From positions 1,510,796 through 1,574,795 of the forward strand of contig NZ_FRAA01000001.1 in NCBI RefSeq assembly GCF_900142205.1: a stretch of DNA of 64,000 nucleotides. Direction: 5' to 3'. The notes beneath the pieces were generated by a model. It saw only the letters and a list, made by a program, of their open reading frames with translations, did not search any database and was not told the DNA's origin. The stretch is from Reichenbachiella agariperforans. GTDB taxonomy: Bacteria > Bacteroidota > Bacteroidia > Cytophagales > Cyclobacteriaceae. The position numbers and the translations under genes are program-made. Numbering within the stretch: the first letter of the stretch is position 1; each line of letters opens with the position of its first letter. Positions 26,955 through 33,405 of this stretch are shown here, in pieces.

Positions 26955-28610
26955 ATGATTTCTAATCTTTCCATCAGTAATTATGCCCTCATTCGTGAGC
27001 TAAATATAGCGCCACATAGTGGCCTAAATATGATTACTGGAGAAACAGGTGCTGGTAAGTCTATTATGCTGGGCGCAGTAGGCTTGTTGCTCGGCAACAG
27101 AGCAGATGTCAAGGCACTATTGGATCAGGAGACGAAGTGTATCGTCGAGGCGGAGTTTGATGTGACCAAACTTAAGTTACAGACGCTTTTTGACGAAATG
27201 GATCTGGAGTACGACGATCACACGATTATCCGCCGAGAGATTAGTCCGAAAGGAAAATCCCGTGCTTTTGTCAATGACATGCCTGTGACCCTTGACGTAC
27301 TGAAGGTTTTGGGGCTCAAACTAATCGATATTCATTCGCAGAATGAAAGTCTACAGTTGGGCAAGAAGGAAGTAAAACTACAGGTGATCGACGATTTTGC
27401 GCAGAGTCAACCTCAGCTGGAAAATTACCGAAAGGTATATACCGCCTACAATGAATGTAAGAGTAAACTGGAAAGGCTACAAGAGAAAGCCAAATCAGCC
27501 AAACAAGATGCAGACTATAAAACCTATCTATTAGACGAACTGGTCAAAGCCGAACTCCAACCTCAGGAACAGGAAGAATTAGAATCAGAACTCTCCGTAC
27601 TAGAACATGCAGAGGAGATCAAACTGCAACTAGTTCAAATCCATACTCAATATGACGAATCGGAGATCGCTATCAACGACAGACTCAAAGAAACCGTAAG
27701 CGTTCTGCGCAAACTGTCTACCTATAGCACGCAGCTGGGGAGTTTGAGTGAACGGCTGGACTCAGCAGCGACAGAGATCATCGATGTGATCGCTGAGTTG
27801 GGTCAAGTCCAAGAGTCGGTAGAGCATAACCCTGAGCGGATGTCAGCGGCGCAGGAACGGCTCAATTTGATTTTCCAACTCCAACAAAAACATCAAGTCA
27901 ATACCGTACAAGGTCTATTGGACATTCAGGCCAGCCTAGAAGAGGAAGCATCTGATTCGCTCAACTTGACCGATGAAATCGCTGCATTGGAGAAAGAGCA
28001 TGAACAGCTCAAGAAGCAACTCATGCAGTCAGCCGAGGTACTCTCTGATAAACGCAGAGGGCAGATCGATGAGTTCTGTATGCAGATCACCACGATGCTC
28101 AAAGTCCTCGGGATGCCTGACGGTTTTGTAGAAGTCGCTTACAAGCGTGTCGATCCATGGAAGATGGGGATAGACGAAGTAGAGTTTCTGTTCACTGCCA
28201 ACAAAGGGATTAGTCCAGAACCACTCGCCAAAGTAGCCTCTGGAGGAGAATTTTCACGGTTGATGTTTTGTGTCAAGTATATACTCGCCAACAAGACCGC
28301 TATGCCGACGGTGATTTTTGATGAAATCGATACGGGTGTATCTGGAGAGATCGCAATCAAGCTGGCACAGATGATGAAGAAGATGGCTCGCAATCATCAG
28401 TTGATCGCAATCAGTCATCTCCCACAGGTAGCAGCCAAAGGAGACCAACATTATTTCGTCTACAAAGACAACCAATCAGACAAAACACAGAGTGCCATCC
28501 GAGAGCTAGACGATCAATCACGGCTAGAGGAGATTGCCAAAATGATAGGAGGAGATAACCCATCGCAGATGGCGATCAATAGTGCACGAGAACTCATTGG
28601 CGAAAAATAG
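26955..28610 (+). CDS. recN: DNA repair protein RecN
   Basis: SMC-like ATPase acting early in double-strand-break repair. 551 residues: Walker A TGETGAGKSIMLGA (about 29-42), two coiled-coil arms (about 155-390) rich in Glu/Gln/Lys, and the C-terminal ABC signature ASGGEFSRLMFCVKYI (about 427-442) with Walker B MPTVIFDEIDTGVSGEIA (about 449-466). HIHSQNE-like LIDIHSQNESLQLG (about 119-132) is the RecN-specific motif. It stands 60 bases after porD. Confidence 0.97.
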   Translation: MISNLSISNYALIRELNIAPHSGLNMITGETGAGKSIMLGAVGLLLGNRADVKALLDQETKCIVEAEFDVTKLKLQTLFDEMDLEYDDHTIIRREISPKGKSRAFVNDMPVTLDVLKVLGLKLIDIHSQNESLQLGKKEVKLQVIDDFAQSQPQLENYRKVYTAYNECKSKLERLQEKAKSAKQDADYKTYLLDELVKAELQPQEQEELESELSVLEHAEEIKLQLVQIHTQYDESEIAINDRLKETVSVLRKLSTYSTQLGSLSERLDSAATEIIDVIAELGQVQESVEHNPERMSAAQERLNLIFQLQQKHQVNTVQGLLDIQASLEEEASDSLNLTDEIAALEKEHEQLKKQLMQSAEVLSDKRRGQIDEFCMQITTMLKVLGMPDGFVEVAYKRVDPWKMGIDEVEFLFTANKGISPEPLAKVASGGEFSRLMFCVKYILANKTAMPTVIFDEIDTGVSGEIAIKLAQMMKKMARNHQLIAISHLPQVAAKGDQHYFVYKDNQSDKTQSAIRELDDQSRLEEIAKMIGGDNPSQMAINSARELIGEK

Positions 28611-28633
28611 AAAAGCAAAGTCAAAGACTTTGA

Positions 28634-28641
28634 TATCTTTG
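28634..28641 (+). promoter_or_regulatory. -7 box for fabI
   Basis: TATCTTTG matches TAnnTTTG, 44 bases before the fabI ATG. The -33 region is not clear. Confidence 0.55.
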
Positions 28642-28685
28642 CCACCAAATAGGAACAAACGAATAATCAATAAAAACATAATCAC

Positions 28686-29498
28686 ATGGCTAACAATCTT
28701 TTAGAAGGGAAAAGAGGAATCATCTCTGGAGCATTGGACGAAAACTCAATCGCTTGGAAAGTAGCTCTCAAAGCCAAGGAGCAAGGTGCTTCTTTTGTCT
28801 TAACCAATGCACCGATTGCATTGAGAATGGGGGCAATCAATAAGCTCGCTGAGCAGTGCAACGCTGAAATCATCCCTGCGGATGCGACATCTGTAGAAGA
28901 CATTGAGAACCTGTTTTCTAAATCTACTGAGGTACTTGGTGGCAAACTCGATTTTGTACTGCACTCTATCGGGATGAGCCCTAACGTTAGAAAAGGCAAA
29001 GACTATGGCGACCTCAACTATGATTGGATGCTAAAGTCTATGGACATCTCTGCGATCTCTTTTCACAAGATGATGGCTGTAGCTGAGAAACAAGATGCAA
29101 TGAACGAATGGGGATCTATCCTAGCGCTATCGTATATCGCTGCACAGCGTACTTTCCCAGACTACTCGGATATGGCACAGGCCAAGGCCATGCTAGAGTC
29201 TATCGCGCGTAGCTACGGTGAGCGTTTTGCTCGTTTGAAGAATGTAAGAGTCAATACAATCTCACAGTCTCCGACGATGACTACTGCGGGTTCTGGTGTT
29301 GGTGGATTTGATGTATTCATGGATTATGCAGACAAGATGTCTCCACTAGGCAACGCCTCTGCGGATGCATGCGCAGACTACTGTGTGTCTATGTTCTCTG
29401 ATCTGACGAGAATGGTGACGATGCAAAACTTGATGCACGATGGTGGATTCTCTTCATCAGGGATCACTGAGCGTCTCGTGGAGCAATTGAAAAAATAA
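28686..29498 (+). CDS. fabI: Enoyl-[acyl-carrier-protein] reductase (NADH), FabI
   Basis: Last reductive step of type II fatty-acid elongation. 270 residues, SDR fold with the FabI variant motifs: GKRGIISGALDENSIAWKVALKAKEQGA (about 8-35) and the Tyr-x6-Lys pair YSDMAQAK with an upstream Tyr in LSYIAAQRTFPDY. INTISQSPTMTTAGSGV covers the substrate-binding loop; the usual A/G in SAGPIRTLA is replaced by SQSPTMTTAG, as in other Bacteroidota FabI proteins (from memory). Monocistronic, with a strong terminator. Confidence 0.94.
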   Translation: MANNLLEGKRGIISGALDENSIAWKVALKAKEQGASFVLTNAPIALRMGAINKLAEQCNAEIIPADATSVEDIENLFSKSTEVLGGKLDFVLHSIGMSPNVRKGKDYGDLNYDWMLKSMDISAISFHKMMAVAEKQDAMNEWGSILALSYIAAQRTFPDYSDMAQAKAMLESIARSYGERFARLKNVRVNTISQSPTMTTAGSGVGGFDVFMDYADKMSPLGNASADACADYCVSMFSDLTRMVTMQNLMHDGGFSSSGITERLVEQLKK

Positions 29499-29507
29499 TA
29501 TAGCTAG

Positions 29508-29541
29508 AAAGAGTCGAGACGAGCATCTCGACTCTTTTTTT
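29508..29541 (+). terminator. fabI terminator
   Basis: AAAGAGTCGAGA (29508-29519) pairs with TCTCGACTCTTT (29526-29537) over CGAGCA, followed by a T-run to 29541. Confidence 0.9.
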
Positions 29542-29563
29542 GAATTACCCATTTCTATAGCCG

Positions 29564-30370
29564 ATGATAGCTTTCCCTAATGCTAAAATTAACCTAGGTC
29601 TCAATATCCTCTCCAAAAGACCCGATGGCTATCACAACATATCTTCTTGTTTTGTCCCTATCAGCTGGTGCGATGCATTAGAGATTGTCCAGGCTGATGC
29701 TTTTTCTTTTACTTCGTCAGGGTTGCCTATCCCAGGTGATACGGCAGGCAATCTGGTCGTCAAAGCCTATGAAACGCTCCGTCACGATTTTGATCTCCCG
29801 CCTGTACAGATGCACTTGCACAAAGTGATCCCCATGGGCGCAGGTATGGGAGGAGGTTCGGCAGATGGTGCCTACGCACTCCGACTACTCAACGAACTCT
29901 TTGATCTCCAGCAGAACTATCAGCAACTAGAACAGTATGCTGCGAGCTTGGGTGCTGATTGTCCGTTTTTCATCCGAAACCAGACACAAATGGTAGGCGG
30001 AATAGGTGATGAATTTGAGACCATCGATCTAGATCTGTCGGGATACAAAATGGTAGTTATCTACCCAGAGATACATGTCGATACCGCATCGGCCTTTCGG
30101 GCGATTAGACCGCAAAAGCCCACCTACATGCCAGCGGATGTTTTGAAACTGGCGATAGGTGAATGGCGAGATTTGTTGATCAATGATTTTGAACAGCCTG
30201 TATTTGCAGCACATCCAGAGTTAACTGCTATCAAACAAGGCTTATATGACCAAGGTGCGCACTATGCCGCCATGTCGGGTAGCGGAAGTTCCGTCTATGG
30301 GTTATTTGCTACAGAGGCGACCGTGACTGTGGATTCAAAACACAAAAATCACCACGAACATATTTTTTAA
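29564..30370 (+). CDS. ispE: 4-diphosphocytidyl-2-C-methyl-D-erythritol kinase
   Basis: GHMP kinase of the non-mevalonate isoprenoid pathway. 268 residues: FPNAKINLGLNILSKRPDGYHNI (about 4-26, catalytic Lys and substrate-binding YH), the ATP loop PMGAGMGGGSADGA (about 89-102) and the C-terminal GHMP motif YAAMSGSGSSVYGLF. The His-rich C-terminal tail (HKNHHEHIF) is odd but short. The start directly follows the fabI terminator. Confidence 0.95.
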   Translation: MIAFPNAKINLGLNILSKRPDGYHNISSCFVPISWCDALEIVQADAFSFTSSGLPIPGDTAGNLVVKAYETLRHDFDLPPVQMHLHKVIPMGAGMGGGSADGAYALRLLNELFDLQQNYQQLEQYAASLGADCPFFIRNQTQMVGGIGDEFETIDLDLSGYKMVVIYPEIHVDTASAFRAIRPQKPTYMPADVLKLAIGEWRDLLINDFEQPVFAAHPELTAIKQGLYDQGAHYAAMSGSGSSVYGLFATEATVTVDSKHKNHHEHIF

Positions 30371-30696
30371 CTTGAGTTCGATTAAACCTTGAATACAAAT
30401 CATCTTCTATATGCTTGATTCAATGTTTTTGAGAATTATACTGTTTGAGCGATAGCGAGTCTATAATTCCCTAGCCTTTCTGCTCCCTTTTTGAGCAATG
30501 AAAAAAAGGAAGAGCCTGTCTGACTTGAAGACAAAGCATGATTGATCTATTTCCGACAAGGGTTTAATGAAAGTTAAAATCGAACACATTTTTAGATTCA
30601 CTGTAGCCTGTCAAGTACTTTTTTTGAGACAAATCAAGAAAGAATACACACACGATGTATCTTAGTGTGTATTTCTAAATAGAAAATAACAAGACA
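30371..30696. other. Intergenic region between ispE and the M48 protease gene
   Basis: 326 AT-rich bases with no supported gene. Visible structure: an 8-bp dyad GAATTATA/TATAATTC (about 30432-30468), an imperfect GCTC..CTTTTT / AAAAAGG..GAGC hairpin (about 30482-30514), and TACACAC/GTGTGTA around 30650-30673 just upstream of the protease gene. Confidence 0.5.
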
Positions 30697-32103
30697 ATGA
30701 GAATTATCATACTGACCTTTCTAGTTTCTTTTTCCCTACAAGTGATGGGGCAAGAAAAATCCCTAAGTGAGAAGATAGGAAAAGCTACACTCGAGCAAGT
30801 GAAGAGTTCCATGGGTATCTATGAAGATGAAGAGCTGTTGTCTTTCGTGATGACCGTGGGTAAGAAACTCGAAGCGCAGATGGGAGACAAAAAGAAATAC
30901 GATTTCAAATACTATTTGGTGGATACCGAAGACCCAAATGCCTTTGCTACTGCTGGTGGATATGTATTCGTGACCAGAGGACTGCTGGCGATCATTGATA
31001 CTGAGGACGAATTGGCGGGTGTACTAGGGCACGAGTTTAGTCATGTGCTACTCAATCATAGTGAGAAGAAGCTGGCGAGAAAAATAGTCCCTACCCTACT
31101 AGAACTGCCTGGTAATATCGTCGGAGCATTATTTAGTGAGACAGTTGGCGCATTGCTTAACGCACCGATAGAGTTGACCTCTAACACCGTAGGTTCGGCG
31201 TTTGACAGAGGACAGGAAAATCAAGCAGACAAGGCTGGACTTGCTTTGGCGGCCAAGGCTGGGTTCGATCCTGAGGCACTTGCTAGTGCCTTGACGAAGT
31301 TAGAGTTTTATGTAACCACCCTTTCGGGCAAAAAGAGCAGTTTCAGTCTCTTCGATGATCACCCATTGACAGATAAACGATTGAAAAACCTTAGTGAAGA
31401 GTTGTCTGTAATGCCGGATTTTGAGGGAACAGATGAAAGTATCCTGTCAGACTTGGACGGACTGGTAGTGGGGCAAAACCCAAGAAATGGAGTAGTGACG
31501 TCTGATAATAAATTTTTGCACCCGGATATGAATTTTGCAATGCAGCTGCCTACCGATTGGAGAACTAAAAACACACCAGAGTCGCTGACCGCTGTGGATC
31601 AGATAACTAGAGCTGCTTTGGTTTTGGGTTTTGATGGAAAACACGAAACCCCTAAGGCAGCTTACAAAGACTATGTCAAGGAGCTGAAAGGCAAGAAAGG
31701 ACTGATGCTAACGGTGGACAAGAAAAAGGATGTCAATGGTTTTGAAGCAGTGGAACTGTTCGTCGAGTCGGGCAAAGATAAAATCGTCATCACATGGATC
31801 AAGTTCGGAGAAATGGAAGGCGTACTACAACTGCTGGGCACTGCAAACAAAGAGGCACAGATGGACAGTGTCTTAGCCTCTATCAATTCCTTCAATACGA
31901 TCACAGATAGCGAAAGAGATCAGGTCGTGACGACTCGTCTGCGATACGAGGCAGCGCCTGATATGACCGTAAGTGAGTATGCAGTACAGAAGAACCTCAC
32001 GGATCACTTGGTCTTGCTAGAAGTGATCAACAGCACGACAAAGGACGAAAGAGTCAAAGGAGAATTCATCAAGTTCGTCGAAGAAGAGCCTTATAAGCCT
32101 TAA
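30697..32103 (+). CDS. Secreted M48-family zinc metallopeptidase with C-terminal extension
   Basis: A 468-residue protein with a signal peptide (MRIIILTFLVSFSLQVMGQ, cleavage about 19). Peptidase M48 domain at about 35-235: zinc motif LGHEFSHVLLNHSEKKLA (HExxH-type at about 108-118) and the third ligand in RGQENQADKAGLALAAKAGFDP (about 169-190). The M48 core resembles BepA/LoiP-type periplasmic proteases that monitor outer-membrane proteins. The C-terminal half (about 265-468) has a DcrB/PsbP-like segment (NFAMQLPTDWRTKNTP) and no obvious TPRs. Monocistronic. Confidence 0.88.
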   Translation: MRIIILTFLVSFSLQVMGQEKSLSEKIGKATLEQVKSSMGIYEDEELLSFVMTVGKKLEAQMGDKKKYDFKYYLVDTEDPNAFATAGGYVFVTRGLLAIIDTEDELAGVLGHEFSHVLLNHSEKKLARKIVPTLLELPGNIVGALFSETVGALLNAPIELTSNTVGSAFDRGQENQADKAGLALAAKAGFDPEALASALTKLEFYVTTLSGKKSSFSLFDDHPLTDKRLKNLSEELSVMPDFEGTDESILSDLDGLVVGQNPRNGVVTSDNKFLHPDMNFAMQLPTDWRTKNTPESLTAVDQITRAALVLGFDGKHETPKAAYKDYVKELKGKKGLMLTVDKKKDVNGFEAVELFVESGKDKIVITWIKFGEMEGVLQLLGTANKEAQMDSVLASINSFNTITDSERDQVVTTRLRYEAAPDMTVSEYAVQKNLTDHLVLLEVINSTTKDERVKGEFIKFVEEEPYKP

Positions 32104-32176
32104 ATGCAAACTAGGGTGACAGGTAAGAATGATTACTCATTTGTTAAGGTTAGGGATGATGCATATCCCACGGTCA

Positions 32177-32234
32177 CGCCTTTACGTTCTGCTCAAACGT
32201 CCGCCATTGGCGGTTTAAGCAGAACGTAAAGGCG
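32177..32234. repeat. 58-bp imperfect palindrome (cruciform-like)
   Basis: The outer arms pair over 22 bases with one mismatch: CGCCTTTACGTTCTGCT from 32177 with AGCAGAACGTAAAGGCG ending at 32234. An inner CCGCC/GGCGG hairpin (32201-32213) has an ATT loop. No T-run follows. It looks like a small non-autonomous element or a REP-type unit. Confidence 0.8.
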
Positions 32235-32259
32235 TACAGTCGTTGACTCAGTTCTGGTG

Positions 32260-32355
32260 TTGCGCAAGGCCTACTCTCTCCTTGCGCAAGGTGGATGTCA
32301 TGGTTGCGCAAGGTCAACTGTCTCCTTGCGCAAGAAGAACCTTCTGGTAGCGCAA
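32260..32355. repeat. Five TTGCGCAA boxes with an exact 22-bp period
   Basis: TTGCGCAAG starts at 32260, 32282, 32304 and 32326, and a degenerate fifth box TAGCGCAAC at 32348. All four intervals are exactly 22 bp. The 13-base spacers differ but are not random: boxes 2 and 4 are preceded by CC, boxes 3 and 5 by GG, giving CCTTGCGCAAGG and GGTTGCGCAAGG versions. 22 bp is about two helical turns, so a protein would meet all boxes on one face. No gene overlaps it. Confidence 0.85.
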
Positions 32356-32553
32356 CCAGACACCCGAACATTTATAACTCTTCTTAAGGTAATCGGAAAG
32401 ATGAAAAAGGAGAGCCTTCTATCTGCTACCTAGATTCGGGGATTTTTCGTAAATCATGTGATTTCGGGAAGAGACCTTTTTTGATGAGGTGAGGGTGTTT
32501 TCTGACTACCGAGTGCTTGTTTCGCGAAATGCGTTTATTTTTTTTAAGACTTA

Positions 32554-32572
32554 ACAGGTTTCAGAAACCTGT
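32554..32572. repeat. REP-like hairpin ACAGGTTT-CAG-AAACCTGT
   Basis: An 8-bp stem with a 3-base loop, followed on the plus strand by CAGGCC and six T residues (32578-32584). It could work as a terminator, but the nearest plus-strand stop codon is 450 bases upstream, so a dispersed repeat is equally likely. Confidence 0.5.
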
Positions 32573-32667
32573 CAGGCCTTTTTTAGTAACCCATAGACTA
32601 TCTTGAACTGCACCCAACCAGCCCCTGTCCCACGCCCAAAGTCATTACAAACACCCTTACAACAACA

Positions 32668-32692
32668 AAAGGGCAGCATGATGCCGCCCCTT
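32668..32692 (-). terminator. Probable terminator of the 32725 gene
   Basis: AAAGGGCAGCAT and ATGCCGCCCCTT form an imperfect GC-rich stem; the minus-strand transcript then reads TTTTGTTGTTG. Confidence 0.45.
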
Positions 32693-32724
32693 CATTCCTC
32701 TATGAGGATTCTACTTTTTCTTTG

Positions 32725-33120
32725 TTATCTCAGTGCGACTATCTTGTCCTGAATGTGTGAGGTATCTACGGTCGCATCATCTGCTTTCAGTGCATTCATA
32801 GATTTGATGTAATGCATCATGGCTTCTCTTTTCAGGTTACACTTGCTGTAGTAGTCGCCCATTACTTCTAGATTATATGGAGCTTCTTTGATAGCTAACG
32901 ACGCTTCGATCCATGTTTTGGCTTTGGTCATCCCAGCGTCCTTTTTGATCAAATAGTCTGCTTGCTCTGCGAGCAACATCCAATCGTCAGGCGCGCCATT
33001 CTCTACCGCGTCTACGGCTTTTTCTATCGCCTTCTCTTTTGTCCCTCCGGCAAAAGATGTAGTGGTGATCATTAGTATTGTTGCAATTACAAGTGAGGAA
33101 GTTTTGATTAAATTTTTCAT
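32725..33120 (-). CDS. Small secreted TPR-like protein, unknown function
   Basis: 131 residues from the ATG at 33118-33120 (MKNLIKTSSLVIATILMITTTSFAGG), which gives a clean signal peptide cleaved near 24; an upstream in-frame ATG at 33189 would spoil it. The mature part has two TPR-like helical pairs: DDWMLLAEQADYLIKKDAGMTKAKTWIEASLAI and APYNLEVMGDYYSKCNLKREAMMHYIKSMNAL. Probably periplasmic. No family name recognised. Its upstream region carries a 14-bp direct repeat. Confidence 0.75.
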   Translation of the reverse strand: MKNLIKTSSLVIATILMITTTSFAGGTKEKAIEKAVDAVENGAPDDWMLLAEQADYLIKKDAGMTKAKTWIEASLAIKEAPYNLEVMGDYYSKCNLKREAMMHYIKSMNALKADDATVDTSHIQDKIVALR

Positions 33121-33238
33121 GTCTTTATGATTTTGGTTTTTGATATCTGACTCTATCATGACCAACGACGTGCCAAAACACAAAAACAACTGTATATCAA
33201 TGTGTTACACAAATATCATAGATAGACCGATCAAAAAA

Positions 33239-33284
33239 CCGAACACAAAACCGTCCCATAACGAACGCATCCGAACACAAAACC
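33239..33284. repeat. Direct repeat CCGAACACAAAACC, two copies 32 bp apart
   Basis: Copies at 33239-33252 and 33271-33284, upstream of the minus-strand gene at 32725-33120. The 32-bp offset (about three helical turns) would suit an operator, but dispersed-repeat origin is also possible. Confidence 0.5.
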
Positions 33285-33339
33285 CTAGATAAAACTATCC
33301 GTAGCAGGCTCCTTACGAGATGGGGTTTGGGTCTACAAC

Positions 33340-33386
33340 GAAAAAGGAGAGTGTAACAATAAATTATTGTTACACTCTCCTTTTTC
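33340..33386. terminator. Terminator of the TonB-dependent receptor gene, 23-bp stem
   Basis: Bases 33340-33362 pair perfectly with 33364-33386 around a single A (GAAAAAGGAGAGTGTAAC and complement). A-run and T-run ends make it bidirectional. Confidence 0.88.
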
Positions 33387-33405
33387 AAAATCAATATTAG
33401 GATTG

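Larger units (their letters stand above)
32104..32724. other. Accessory intergenic region with structured repeats
   Basis: About 620 bases without a gene. From left to right: a 58-bp imperfect palindrome, the 22-bp-period TTGCGCAA array, an AT-rich stretch, a REP-like hairpin and the terminator of the minus-strand gene at 32725. Organised like the gap between the aconitase genes. Confidence 0.65.

Noticed and set aside
32260-32355. CRISPR array
   Set aside because: The repeats are 8-9 bp palindromes with 13-14-bp spacers, far below CRISPR sizes, and no cas gene is present.
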